This document shows positions 17,021 to 26,627 of a stretch of 64,000 bases of DNA, in pieces. The stretch covers positions 1-64,000 of the forward strand of contig NZ_VKDC01000016.1 in assembly GCF_007097395.1 (NCBI RefSeq), read 5' to 3'. The translations under genes and the position numbers were made by a program. The stretch is from Fulvivirga sp. M361 (lineage in GTDB: Bacteria; Bacteroidota; Bacteroidia; Cytophagales; Cyclobacteriaceae). Positions within the stretch are counted from its first letter, which is position 1, and the number at the start of each line of letters is the position of its first letter. The notes below the pieces were generated by a model, which was not told the DNA's origin, made no database searches, and saw nothing but the letters and a program-made list of their open reading frames with translations.

Positions 17021-17460
17021 TGGACATAGAAGTTAGATTAATCGAAACAGACGTTGATCTGAAAAAGGCTTTTGCGATAAGGGAACAGGTTTTTATCCGG
17101 GAGCAAAATATTGATCGCTCTGACGAGTATGATGAGTTTGAGGAGACGTCATATCATTTTCTTGCCCTGGTAGAGGGTGTGCCTGCCGGTACCTGTAGAT
17201 GGAGAAAGACAGCCGAGGGTGCAAAACTTGAACGTTTTGCTACTTTATCAAACTTCCGGAAAATAGGTGTGGGATCACAACTATTGCAAAAAGCTATCTC
17301 ACATATTTCTGCTCAGGTTTCCGATGATAGGATGAAGATGTATTTAAACGCTCAGGTTACAGCGATGCCATTGTATGCTAAATTAGGTTTTACGGCTGAA
17401 GGGCAGCGCTTTCTGGAGTGCGAAATTGAGCATCAAAAAATGTCAAGAGAGATAGGATAG
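17017..17460 (+). CDS. GNAT-family N-acetyltransferase
   Basis: 147 residues. REQVFIREQNI near residue 25 and RFATLSNFRKIGVGSQLLQKA (acetyl-CoA loop, RKIGVG) show an ElaA/YjcF-like GNAT fold. LNAQVTAMPLYAKLGF is motif B. The substrate is not known. It overlaps phoH by 4 bp and precedes comEC by 4 bp, so all three are one transcript. Confidence 0.88.
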   Translation: MMDIEVRLIETDVDLKKAFAIREQVFIREQNIDRSDEYDEFEETSYHFLALVEGVPAGTCRWRKTAEGAKLERFATLSNFRKIGVGSQLLQKAISHISAQVSDDRMKMYLNAQVTAMPLYAKLGFTAEGQRFLECEIEHQKMSREIG

Positions 17461-17464
17461 TACC

Positions 17465-19549
17465 ATGAGTTGGGCCCAATACCCTTTGTTACGTGTCACG
17501 GCGGTTTATATTTTGGGTATTCTTATGGGCATACATGTGCCTGAAGTAATGGCGCCATCAGATATGATGTGGGCAGTGGGTTTACTAACGTTATTGGCGA
17601 TATTGTTCAGGGTTTTGACACGCAAAAGAGTGTTTTATAGACTTAACCTGTGGCTTTCCCTAACATTATTTGCCGCCTTCTGCCTTTACGGTTATGTTAC
17701 CACGCAGCTATTCAACGAAAAGAACCGACCAGATCACTTTTCCCGGGTTGACAATATCACAGCCTATCAGGTTCAGATTTCCGATGATGGACAGGTTAAG
17801 TCTAAAACGTATCGGTTTTTAGGAGAGATACACGCTGTGAAGGACAGTGTGAAGTGGTACAAGGTAAATGGGAAAGTTTATGTATACTTTCCAAAAGACA
17901 CCATTGAGCCAAGGCCCCGTTATGGTGATATCTTACTTGTTAACGGAAGGCCAGATGTGGTTTTACCACCGGGCAATCCGGGAGAGTTTGACTATAAACG
18001 GTTTTTGGCCTATCAGAATGTTCATCATCAGGATTTTATACAGCATGACTGGTATAGGTTAGAGGCTGGTTCCGGCAACGCTATAATGACATTGGCTTAT
18101 CAGTTAAGAAGCTGGGCTTCCGATCAGTTCAGTACCCATATCTCCGGCCCAAGAGAGCGCCATATCGTACAAGCCCTGGTGCTGGGAATTAAAGATGGAT
18201 TGGACCGTGAATTGACTAAAGCTTATGCAGCTACCGGAGCGATGCATGTATTGGCCGTTTCAGGATTGCATGTTGGAATTATTTACCTGATCGTTGTAAT
18301 GATCTTTGGAAAATTTAAAGATAAAAAATATACACGATGGATCTTTGCCTTGTTGAGTTTAACAGCGCTTTGGTCTTACGCCATGCTTACAGGTTTTTCA
18401 CCATCTGTACTTAGGGCAGTTACTATGTTCTCTTTCATAATTGTTGCCAGAGTCACAAGAAGACAAACAAACATTTACAACACTCTGGCGGCTTCGGCAT
18501 TTCTACTTTTATTATATGATCCGTTTATGATTATGTCCGTAGGGTTTCAGCTATCTTATCTGGCGGTGGCTGGTATTGTTTTCTTTCAGCCCAGAATATA
18601 CGGACTGTGGAGTTTAGAAAATTACTGGTTAGACAAACTATGGTCTATGACAGCTGTTGCGATTGCCGCTCAAATAGCCACTTTTCCTTTGGGTTTACTT
18701 TATTTTCATAAGTTTCCGGTGTTTTTTGCCGTATCTAACCTTGTGGTGATACCTGGTGCTTTAGCTACATTGGTTGGCGGACTTTTAGTTCTGGTCACTA
18801 GTTGGATACAGCCGGTGGCAGTATTTCTGGGTGATTTACTACAGTTCATTGTTACGGGGATGAACTATGTTATTTTCATTATTGAAAGGCTTCCCTATGC
18901 CCAGGTCAATGACATTTACATCAACCCATTACAAGCAGGGATGTTGTTTGGGCTCATCCTGTTTTTTACGCTTGCCACAGTATTTAAAAAGCCGGTCTAT
19001 CTCTATGCTTTCACATTACTTTTTGCAAGCTTCATTTTTAGTGCCGGAGTTCAGGCGTATCAAAACTCTATACAGTCTAATTTGACTTTTTACAATATTC
19101 GGGGGCATACAGTTATAGAGGCTCTCTCAGGACAGGATGCGATGATCTGGGCCGACAGTTCATTAATGAATAATAGAAACAAACTGGATTTCCATGTTGG
19201 TACGAATCATATCAGATCAGGGATCACTAATGTCTCTTTCAATACAGGAATTCGTGTTGATCAAAGAGGCCTGGAACTTATCACAAGCCATGGTAAAAGC
19301 ATTCTTTTGTTAAAAAAGACTCCTTCTAATCTAAAACTCAAGGAACGGGTAGAGGTTGATTACATAATTTACACGAGGTTATGTAAAAAAGACCTGGGGT
19401 GGGTGCGTGCTAACTTTGAATTTGACTCCCTGCTATTAGATGGATCACTATTTAAATGGCAGGCAGAAAGATTGAAGCAGGAGGCTGATGATCTGGATAT
19501 TCCCTATCATTCCATCTTCCATCAGGGCGCTTTACAAGTGAATATTTAA
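17465..19549 (+). CDS. comEC: ComEC/Rec2-type DNA-uptake membrane protein
   Basis: 694 residues. A DUF4131-type N-terminal region with membrane segments (about 5-75) and an OB-like part leads into the ComEC core (about 215-500). MHVLAVSGLHVGIIYL is the family hallmark, and GFSPSVLRAVTMF follows. The core has about eight membrane segments. After residue 520 comes a soluble tail of about 170 residues that lacks the HxHxDH metal motif of the beta-lactamase-like nuclease found in longer ComEC proteins. Family role: channel for single-stranded DNA in natural transformation. Confidence 0.88.
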   Translation: MSWAQYPLLRVTAVYILGILMGIHVPEVMAPSDMMWAVGLLTLLAILFRVLTRKRVFYRLNLWLSLTLFAAFCLYGYVTTQLFNEKNRPDHFSRVDNITAYQVQISDDGQVKSKTYRFLGEIHAVKDSVKWYKVNGKVYVYFPKDTIEPRPRYGDILLVNGRPDVVLPPGNPGEFDYKRFLAYQNVHHQDFIQHDWYRLEAGSGNAIMTLAYQLRSWASDQFSTHISGPRERHIVQALVLGIKDGLDRELTKAYAATGAMHVLAVSGLHVGIIYLIVVMIFGKFKDKKYTRWIFALLSLTALWSYAMLTGFSPSVLRAVTMFSFIIVARVTRRQTNIYNTLAASAFLLLLYDPFMIMSVGFQLSYLAVAGIVFFQPRIYGLWSLENYWLDKLWSMTAVAIAAQIATFPLGLLYFHKFPVFFAVSNLVVIPGALATLVGGLLVLVTSWIQPVAVFLGDLLQFIVTGMNYVIFIIERLPYAQVNDIYINPLQAGMLFGLILFFTLATVFKKPVYLYAFTLLFASFIFSAGVQAYQNSIQSNLTFYNIRGHTVIEALSGQDAMIWADSSLMNNRNKLDFHVGTNHIRSGITNVSFNTGIRVDQRGLELITSHGKSILLLKKTPSNLKLKERVEVDYIIYTRLCKKDLGWVRANFEFDSLLLDGSLFKWQAERLKQEADDLDIPYHSIFHQGALQVNI

Positions 19550-19784
19550 AAAATTATAAGCTACTTATAATCTGTGACTTAGTCTGAAATGTTGTTTCTG
19601 ATGTTAATAGAGTGTGTAAATAAGATAATTGTGTTTAAGGTTAAACGCCTAATAATTGTTACTTTCATTGTTATATCAGGGATTACCCTGAGTGTATTTT
19701 TTTAGCTATGGTGACACCCCCGTTACATGCAATCGGGCATTTTCTAATTTTTATATAAGCCACACAACTAAACCACATTTTATC

Positions 19785-20654
19785 ATGAAAAAAGTAAGAG
19801 TGACATTTTATTTGTCGATGCTCCTGATGCTTTCCGGCAGCTTTTTGGGAATGGCTCAATATTCAGGAGACACCTGGGAGTCCGTTAAATCTAATGGATC
19901 CGGTTCTATTTCTTTAGCCTATGTTGAAACGCCTGGATTTGTCTACAAGGATGCCGGCGGAAAGCTGACAGGCATTTGTGTAGATATTATGGATGACTTT
20001 GTTAGTTACATAAACAGCAAATACCAGGTAAGTTTGACCACTAAGTACGTCGGAGACGGTGCAAGCTTTGGAGGAATGTATAACAAAGTCAAAGAAAGCG
20101 AGGGAGGTGTAGTGGGATTAGGTAATATCACTATTCGCGAAACACGTAAAAAGGAGGTTAAATTCAGTCCTCCCTTTATTACAAACTTTGCTATACTGGT
20201 TACTCAGTCTCAGGTACCTACACTGAACAGTATAAAGAATATTAATCAAACGTTTAAAGGCCTTACGGCATATGCTCCAAAAGGGACTACCAATGAAAAA
20301 AGGCTGGAGGATATTAAAAGTAAGTACTATCCCGGAATGGTAATTAAATACGCTACTTCAAGCCCTGAAACACTTAACCAGGTGCTGGCAGACAAGAATG
20401 GCTTCGCATACCTGGATTTAGCATTTTACCTTGACGCAATCCAAAAAAGAAAGCCGATCAAGCGACATCCTATAGGTGATCAGAGCAGTGAGCAGTTTGG
20501 TTTCATTATGCCAATGAATAGTGACTGGCAGCCACTAATGAATGAATTCTTCAATTCAGGAGGAGGATATACTAACACTATGCCCTATAAAAAGATATTG
20601 GCTAAGCACCTGGGAGATACAGGCGTTAAACTTTTGCAGACAGCGAAACAATAG
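19785..20654 (+). CDS. periplasmic solute-binding protein, PBP2-type
   Basis: 289 residues from the ATG at 19785, which gives a clean signal peptide (MKKVRVTFYLSMLLMLSGSF, cleavage near SFLGMAQ). YVETPGFVYKDAGGKLTGICVDIMDDF opens an amino-acid-type type II binding fold; VGLGNITIRETRKKEVKFSPPF and a hinge region follow. No ABC permease or kinase domain is nearby, so it may be an orphan binding protein or a sensor partner. A terminator follows at 20732-20760. Confidence 0.8.
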   Translation: MKKVRVTFYLSMLLMLSGSFLGMAQYSGDTWESVKSNGSGSISLAYVETPGFVYKDAGGKLTGICVDIMDDFVSYINSKYQVSLTTKYVGDGASFGGMYNKVKESEGGVVGLGNITIRETRKKEVKFSPPFITNFAILVTQSQVPTLNSIKNINQTFKGLTAYAPKGTTNEKRLEDIKSKYYPGMVIKYATSSPETLNQVLADKNGFAYLDLAFYLDAIQKRKPIKRHPIGDQSSEQFGFIMPMNSDWQPLMNEFFNSGGGYTNTMPYKKILAKHLGDTGVKLLQTAKQ

Positions 20655-20731
20655 CAAAGCATATAGTATTATCTTGAAATAAATTTTGTATTTTTATTTT
20701 AAATGAATTTATTAACCTCTTTGCTTGCACA

Positions 20732-20760
20732 GGCTGTTCGTAGAACAGCCTTTTTTATTT
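20732..20760 (+). terminator. intrinsic terminator after the solute-binding protein gene
   Basis: GGCTGTTC-GTA-GAACAGCC forms an 8-bp perfect stem with a three-base loop, followed by TTTTTTATTT. Confidence 0.85.
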
Positions 20761-20787
20761 TATAGAATAAGGATTGGGAAAACGGTT

Positions 20788-21564
20788 TTAATTTTCGTCC
20801 ACTAAAGAATCTACTGGTGTCAATTCCTTAAAATCTGTAAAGCAGCGATTGACAGCTATTGCGATTTCATATTCGGAAGCGGGACCCAGGAAGGAATTAT
20901 CGAGTTTGCAGAACTCCATGAACTCTTCCACTTTATCTTTTGGAAGGCCGGTTAACTCTATGACTACGGCTTCATTATATTTTGCCCGGATTAGTTTTTG
21001 GTAGTTTTGTTGTCGCTCGTATTTGGCAAGTTGCTTACGCTCCTTTACTTCTTTACTGAATTTACTATGGAGAAAGCTTATTGGACTACCAATGGAAGGT
21101 TTTACTTCTTTTTTAGGGCCATAATAAAATCCTGGTACCTGTAGTTGTATACCCCTTTTAGCTTCCTGGATAGGTACCTTAGTTTCCAGTAGTGCTTTTT
21201 TTAATGCCTCTTCATTCCTGAACGCAAAGACATCTACAGCTTCCAATTCCATACTGGAAGTATTTAACTCTATAGTCACTTCCAGGCGTATGGAGGTGAT
21301 CTGTTCTTTGAGCATAAAAGCATAGGTTTCAAACCCAATGGCAGAGATCAACAAAGTATCTGTTTTCTCCATGGAAATCCAGAACCTTCCCTGGGTATTA
21401 CTTACTGTTCCCTGATTAAGGTGATTATTTACCACATGGACATAGGGTACAGGCTCCTGTGTTTCTGCATTGATGATCTCTCCTGTAATTTCTACAAGTG
21501 TCTCCTGACCAAAGACATCGTGCACTAGAATGCAGCAAAACAATATCAAAATTATACGCACCAT
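20788..21564 (-). CDS. exported CarboxypepD-regulatory-like protein
   Basis: 258 residues from the ATG at 21564, which gives a signal peptide (MVRIILILFCCILVHDVFGQ). TGEIINAETQEPVPYVHVVN and NTQGRFWIS (about 25-75) form the CarboxypepD_reg-like beta-sandwich that precedes many TonB-dependent receptors. Here it is followed only by about 150 residues with a basic segment (FSKEVKERKQLAKYERQQ) and no barrel, so it is a standalone envelope protein. It is divergent from the OmpA-family gene. Confidence 0.75.
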   Translation of the reverse strand: MVRIILILFCCILVHDVFGQETLVEITGEIINAETQEPVPYVHVVNNHLNQGTVSNTQGRFWISMEKTDTLLISAIGFETYAFMLKEQITSIRLEVTIELNTSSMELEAVDVFAFRNEEALKKALLETKVPIQEAKRGIQLQVPGFYYGPKKEVKPSIGSPISFLHSKFSKEVKERKQLAKYERQQNYQKLIRAKYNEAVVIELTGLPKDKVEEFMEFCKLDNSFLGPASEYEIAIAVNRCFTDFKELTPVDSLVDEN

Positions 21565-21668
21565 CAAGTTTAACGAATAATTCTCAAAAATGATATTTGA
21601 AAGGTAATTGAAGTAAAGTTTAATTAGAACTATTGAATGTATATATTTACCCATCAAAAATACTCTGC

Positions 21669-23447
21669 ATGAAATATTTTTACACTTTTTGCATTGTTGT
21701 CTATAGTAGTTTTTGTTTGGCTCAGGAGTTTAATGGCAGGTACAGGTTGGTTAACCTCGGCCGCAAAGTAAATACAGGTCATCACGAAGCCGCACCAGTG
21801 GTTTCTGCTGATGGTAAAACCCTTTACTTTTTTGTAAGTAACCATCCTGACAATACGTATGGAAAAGATGGCAGTCAGGATATTTGGTATTCAAAACTTG
21901 ATGAAACAGGTCATTGGGGACCTGCACAACATTTGGGTAAGCCATTGAATAACAGCAAAGCCAACCAGGTATTTACAGTGATGCCAGACGGAAATACGCT
22001 GCTGATACGGGGTGGGTCTGGTAAGAATTCAGCAGGTTTTTCTTTTACCCATCGTAATGGCGATAAATGGTCAAGCCCGGAAGAAATTAAGGTAGCTGAC
22101 TTCAAGAAAATGAACCAGGGGAAGTTCTATGGAGCTACCATGTCTTCTACCGGTGATTTTATGATTTTGTATTTCAATGAAAAAGAGAAGTCCACTTTCA
22201 GTGACTTATATATGACCAAAAAATTAGGTGACGGGAGTTGGTCCCGTCCGGTAAAGTTAGGCGGCGCCATTAATACGGGGCGTGATGAATTTGCACCTTA
22301 CCTTGCGCCCGATGATAAAACCATGTATTTCGCCAGCAACAGAAAAGAGAACAGCATCGGGCAGATGGATATCTGGAAAACAATACGACAGGATGATACA
22401 TGGCTTAACTGGTCAGACCCCATAAATGTAGGTCGACCTCTCAATACAAGAGCATTTGACAGTTATATGTCTGTGGATACCCATGGTAATATTTTTACCA
22501 CACAATCAGGAAATACAATAGACGGAGGTAACCTGGATATTTTTCAATTGGAAGAACGACCGGTGACCATAACCCTCAAAGGACTGGTGACAGATCGGAA
22601 GACGAACGATGGTATAGGAGCGCGGATGCTGGTGTCCCATGAAGGAAAAGTAATGGATACGGTAATAGTAGAAAATGGTATAGGAACATACGCTATGAAG
22701 TTGCCGGAGGAAGGAAGTTATTCTTTTGCTTTGACCAGCGAAGGGCACCATCCCACAGAAGGAGACCTCTCTATTGTGAATGTGATTAATGATACGGTGC
22801 TGTTAAAAGATTTTAAGATGGAGCCTGTCAAACGTAACGCAATTTTATCAGGGACGGTATTCGATGCCAAGACAAATGAACCAATATCAGCAAGAGTTGA
22901 AGTGACCTTCAATACTGACAATCAAAGGGTTTATCGTAAGCGAGTAGAAGAAGGGTACTATGAAATGGAACTGTCTAAAAAGGGTTGGTTTGGGATTTCT
23001 GCTACTGCGGAAGGGTATATCAATGGTAATGACAGCATAAATTATGGTAACGATGGACAAACGTTGCTCAGTAAAGATATCTATTTGAATATCATAGAAG
23101 TGGGTACTACAGTGCGTTTGAATAATATCTTTTTCGACTTTGATAAAACAACATTGAAGTCCGAGTCTTTTGTTGAACTGGATAAAGTGGTAGAGTTTTT
23201 GACAAACAATTCGTCTGTTGAGATTGAAATAGCCGGGCATACCGATAGTAAAGGTTCTGATGATTATAATCTAAATTTGTCACAAGGTAGGGCAGAGGCC
23301 GTAGTTAACTATCTAATACAGAATGGTGTTGATGACTATCGCCTGGAGGCGCGCGGTTATGGTGAGACTGTTCCTTTGGAAACCAATAGTACAGATGAAG
23401 GAAGGGCTGTTAACAGACGTGTGGAATTTACCGTATTGAAAAAATAA
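21669..23447 (+). CDS. OmpA-family protein with PD40 repeats and carboxypeptidase-like domains
   Basis: 592 residues from the ATG at 21669 (signal MKYFYTFCIVVYSSFCLAQ). About four PD40/WD40-like blades run to residue 270 (PVVSADGKTLYFF, APYLAPDDKTMYFASNR). Two CarboxypepD-like beta-sandwiches follow (about 285-370 and 380-465). The C-terminal OmpA peptidoglycan-binding domain has NNIFFDFDKTTL and HTDSKGSDDYNLNLSQGRA. The order resembles PorE-type type IX secretion components but without the TPR part. It tethers an outer-membrane assembly to the cell wall by inference. Confidence 0.88.
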   Translation: MKYFYTFCIVVYSSFCLAQEFNGRYRLVNLGRKVNTGHHEAAPVVSADGKTLYFFVSNHPDNTYGKDGSQDIWYSKLDETGHWGPAQHLGKPLNNSKANQVFTVMPDGNTLLIRGGSGKNSAGFSFTHRNGDKWSSPEEIKVADFKKMNQGKFYGATMSSTGDFMILYFNEKEKSTFSDLYMTKKLGDGSWSRPVKLGGAINTGRDEFAPYLAPDDKTMYFASNRKENSIGQMDIWKTIRQDDTWLNWSDPINVGRPLNTRAFDSYMSVDTHGNIFTTQSGNTIDGGNLDIFQLEERPVTITLKGLVTDRKTNDGIGARMLVSHEGKVMDTVIVENGIGTYAMKLPEEGSYSFALTSEGHHPTEGDLSIVNVINDTVLLKDFKMEPVKRNAILSGTVFDAKTNEPISARVEVTFNTDNQRVYRKRVEEGYYEMELSKKGWFGISATAEGYINGNDSINYGNDGQTLLSKDIYLNIIEVGTTVRLNNIFFDFDKTTLKSESFVELDKVVEFLTNNSSVEIEIAGHTDSKGSDDYNLNLSQGRAEAVVNYLIQNGVDDYRLEARGYGETVPLETNSTDEGRAVNRRVEFTVLKK

Positions 23448-23466
23448 GCAGGTAGTAATGCCTGGT

Positions 23467-23500
23467 AAAAGCAGCTTGAGTATTCTTGAGCTGCTTTTTT
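23467..23500 (+). terminator. intrinsic terminator after the OmpA-family gene
   Basis: AAAAGCAGCT and AGCTGCTTTT pair as a 10-bp stem around a 12-base loop, ending in a T run. Confidence 0.8.
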
Positions 23501-23547
23501 GGTTTAAAAGCGACATCTACCAACTGCCGGTCACCGAACCTCATTTC

Positions 23548-23689
23548 TATACTAGTGTCGTGTCAATGCTCAATTGACGTTTAGAGTTAGATTATAAACG
23601 CTATTTGCAGATTGCCTACTGCCTACTTTAAGAATGAGACCTAAAAAATAGTGTAACCGCCATTTGAGGTGTGACATGACACTAGTATA
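23548..23689. mobile_element. MITE-like element with 36-bp imperfect terminal inverted repeats
   Basis: 142 bp between the convergent OmpA-family and DnaJ genes. The left end TATACTAGTGTCGTGTCA (23548-23565) matches the reverse complement of 23672-23689 with one mismatch. The match extends to 36 bp (29 of 36 identical), including the inner block CTCAAnTGnCGnTTA. The ends are TA or TATA, the likely target duplication, as expected of Tc1/mariner (IS630) type elements. The interior of about 70 bp has no open frame. No transposase lies in this window. Confidence 0.7.
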
Positions 23690-23742
23690 CTAGGCTCTAA
23701 GCTCTTCCATAAAGAGATCAAAATTAGCTTTCAAGACTTATT

Positions 23743-24564
23743 TCATCCCAATCCCTGGTTGACCATAGCGAACTGGATGAAAATATAAAGTTGGATGGCT
23801 GATCCAAAAATTATGGTAATGGCCAGGGTAATCTTATTCTGGTTATCAGAATACATCGTGAAGTAAGCCATATTGGCAATGAGCATCAGAGGGATCAGGT
23901 AAGTAAATATTGTGTAGATATAGTATGCTGGGTTTATGCTAAGTATTTCATTTTTTAACTGAAAATCAGCCTGTTTCAGTGTTTTTAACAATGGGGTGGA
24001 TACAATTTCTGCTCCACTGACCTCGCCCAGTTCCAGGTATTGCTCTTTTTTTACTCGCATACGAAATCCATCAAACTGAACATCATCATATTTATAGATA
24101 ACCTGGTTTGACCTGCTTTTTTCAATTACTTTGTAAACAGCTATTACCTTTTTCTGCGTCCTGTGTTCCGGTAGATAATAATCTATGAGCAGTAAGAGGT
24201 TTAATAGCATTATGACAATAGCAGCATAATTGAAGTAGGTATATAGCTGTTTTAACAAGCGTTTTTGCTCCTTTTTAGCCTCACGTGCTTTCTCTTGTGC
24301 ATATGCTTTAGCTTTCTCTCTCCATGCGTCATAGGCTTGTTCCCTTGGGTCAAAATTATAACTGATGGATTCATTGTTGGGTGCAGGCCCTACTTCTGTG
24401 AGAAATTTGTAGGCCTCATGTATTTCGATAAAGCGTCTTTCGGCTTCCGGGGATTTATTGACATCGGGATGAAACTGTTTTGCCAGTTTTCGGTAGGCTG
24501 CTTTGATCTCAGCGGCACTCGCACCCGGTTGTACTTCCAGCCTGTCAAGGTAATAATTGGTCAT
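23743..24564 (-). CDS. J-domain membrane protein
   Basis: 273 residues. The N-terminal J domain (about 3-60) includes YRKLAKQFHPDVN with the HPD tripeptide that stimulates DnaK. A charged linker rich in Ala, Lys and Arg is followed by a membrane segment (about 113-131) and two more near 213-260. There is no zinc finger or client-binding C-terminus as in DnaJ, so it probably recruits DnaK to a membrane site. It overlaps the L,D-transpeptidase-like gene by 4 bp and is co-transcribed with it. Confidence 0.85.
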   Translation of the reverse strand: MTNYYLDRLEVQPGASAAEIKAAYRKLAKQFHPDVNKSPEAERRFIEIHEAYKFLTEVGPAPNNESISYNFDPREQAYDAWREKAKAYAQEKAREAKKEQKRLLKQLYTYFNYAAIVIMLLNLLLLIDYYLPEHRTQKKVIAVYKVIEKSRSNQVIYKYDDVQFDGFRMRVKKEQYLELGEVSGAEIVSTPLLKTLKQADFQLKNEILSINPAYYIYTIFTYLIPLMLIANMAYFTMYSDNQNKITLAITIIFGSAIQLYIFIQFAMVNQGLG

Positions 24565-26321
24565 TCTATGAACGACTGCTCTTTAAGCCACCGATGTTCT
24601 TCCAGCTGCATAAGTTCTGCCTGCCGGATATCGTATCCATAAATGTCGTCACGGAATTGCATCACACCTTCGTCATCTACCCAGGCAGTAAAGTAAACTA
24701 CATGAACAGGTGTTTTTTCCTTGAGGATCGTACTTTCCGGTGTGTGCTGTGACATACTGGCTTTTATTCGTCTTACATCCCACTTCCTGTCATTTAGCAA
24801 GTACTTGGCCAGTAATTCCGGTTTTTCAACACTTATGGATGAGTAGTTGAATGCTCTAAAGGAAAAATCGAACAGCGAGGTAGTGGAGGCATCACATAAG
24901 AAGAGGTCCTCACTATTAGGCATGGCAAATTTGATTTGCCCGTGTATGTTGTCATTAGGTCCGGGAGGATGTACGGCCCTGTAGTCGTTATTGATGATTT
25001 TGAGGTCTTTCCATTGGATGGAGCGAATATCCAGGGGGCGCTCTCCTTTCACATCCGACCTAGCGTAAAGTCGATAGCCTATTTTATCCAGGTATTCAGG
25101 GTTTTCTTTTACTTTAGGCAATATTTTTCGATTAAATGCCTGGTCAGGTACAGACCATGAAGGACTGAAAGTGATGTATTCCACCTGGTCATGAAGAATA
25201 GGAGTCTGATGATCCGCCTTTCCTACGATCACTTTCAATGCATCCATCAGTTTTTCCTTTTTGTAGATCTTTACCATAAATTCAGGAATATTCACCAATA
25301 AATGAAGATCACCCAAATCATCAGGCAACCATCGGAATCTTTCCAGGTTGATCTTTATCTGGTCTACCCTTTCTTCCACAGATACATTCATAGCAGCTAT
25401 GGTCTCTTTATTTAAGAGTCCGTCAGGTGCCAGACCATGACGTTTTTGGAATGTACTGACTGCGTTTTGCAGTTCCGGGCCATATACATATTCCGTTGAA
25501 GTTTTTGCCAACCCCTTTTTGTAATCGTTTGTATAAAAAAGCCGTTCTCTAAGCAAGTAGATCAGTTCATGGGATTCACCAGGATACATTCTGACAGAGT
25601 CAGGGATCAAAGGCCAGCCACCTTCTTCTTCAATGGAGAGGTAAATAGCCAGCTTTTTTCTCAGGTTGTCATAAGCTTGTCTTTTGGGTATGATCAGCCG
25701 GACGCCTTCCTTGAAGCCTTTATCCGCCAGGTAGAGAGATAGTTCTGTGTGCTTTCTGGAAGAGTGCCAATATTCGCCCAGGTCGGAGGCCTCTATCTGC
25801 CCATTGTACAAATGCCATGCATAAGTAATGTATGCGGCAGAAAGCATTATATCCAGATGGATAACTTGGCTAACATTCACCTCGGACGAATAGATATAGA
25901 CCTCACTTATCAGGTTTACCAACTCGTCCAACTGGTAGTTTTCTGAAAACAAACCATGTTCTTCACATAGTGCGAGTTGGTTCAGCAACGTTTTAGCTTC
26001 ATTGGTAGGTGAGGATAAAGTACTCCATACCAGGTTATAATCATTTAAGCGGTAATACGTTTTCAGTTCTTTAAAAAGTATCCGATGAAAGTGAGGGTCA
26101 CGAATATATCGCCTGGAGTCGATAGTATCAATACTGGCCAGCATGTACTGCTGAACGAGTTCTTTAGGGACTTCATTAACCTCCCCAAGGCTCTCCACAT
26201 TTTCTTCTATCGCACTGCTATCATTACCAGTCTGCACTATGACCGTTTTTTGGCCGCATCCACATAAAAAAATGCCCGGCAAACAGAGTAAAATCAGGCT
26301 GATGTTTATTCCTAATTTCAT
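24561..26321 (-). CDS. L,D-transpeptidase (YcbB-type) homologue lacking the catalytic Cys
   Basis: 586 residues from the ATG at 26321. A lipoprotein-like signal ends in LCGCGQ. A scaffold domain (about 50-270) precedes a peptidoglycan-binding domain (YGPELQNAVSTFQKRHGLAPDG, about 280-312) and a YkuD-type transpeptidase domain (about 335-530). PPGPNDNIHGQIKFAMPNS and the fold are kept. The usual RAFSxGCVRVE motif reads RAFNYSSISVE (nucleotides 24825-24857), so the catalytic Cys is Ser and the preceding Gly is Ser; the HDT motif reads CDA. The protein is probably catalytically inactive but may still bind peptidoglycan. Confidence 0.85.
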   Translation of the reverse strand: MKLGINISLILLCLPGIFLCGCGQKTVIVQTGNDSSAIEENVESLGEVNEVPKELVQQYMLASIDTIDSRRYIRDPHFHRILFKELKTYYRLNDYNLVWSTLSSPTNEAKTLLNQLALCEEHGLFSENYQLDELVNLISEVYIYSSEVNVSQVIHLDIMLSAAYITYAWHLYNGQIEASDLGEYWHSSRKHTELSLYLADKGFKEGVRLIIPKRQAYDNLRKKLAIYLSIEEEGGWPLIPDSVRMYPGESHELIYLLRERLFYTNDYKKGLAKTSTEYVYGPELQNAVSTFQKRHGLAPDGLLNKETIAAMNVSVEERVDQIKINLERFRWLPDDLGDLHLLVNIPEFMVKIYKKEKLMDALKVIVGKADHQTPILHDQVEYITFSPSWSVPDQAFNRKILPKVKENPEYLDKIGYRLYARSDVKGERPLDIRSIQWKDLKIINNDYRAVHPPGPNDNIHGQIKFAMPNSEDLFLCDASTTSLFDFSFRAFNYSSISVEKPELLAKYLLNDRKWDVRRIKASMSQHTPESTILKEKTPVHVVYFTAWVDDEGVMQFRDDIYGYDIRQAELMQLEEHRWLKEQSFIE

Positions 26322-26627
26322 TGTTATTAAGGTATTAGCAACTCTTTCAATATGCAAAGATAATAGAATAAATTATCTTAAATGACGACAAAAATTTTCA
26401 TGTCCCATCCGGTTAGGTGTTATCCGTAACGTTTTTTAAAGTATATGATTAAAAAGTAATAGAGTTTTACTTTCATACCTTTTGGGTATAATCTGATCTA
26501 TTATTCACTGATAACCAGGGGGTAATAATCTAAGTCAGTTTTTTAGCCTGGTATATTTTCTTACTCCGTAAACTTTCTGACCTCGACGCGTAATACTATA
26601 TCCTTCTTCTTGAAATTGGAGTGGATC
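26322..26627. other. 306-bp intergenic region with a -7 box for the transpeptidase-like gene
   Basis: No gene is seen. On the minus strand TATCTTTG (26362-26355) matches TAnnTTTG and would start transcription about 26 nt before the ATG at 26321. This supports that start over the upstream ATG at 26357. The rest holds no clear structure. Confidence 0.5.
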
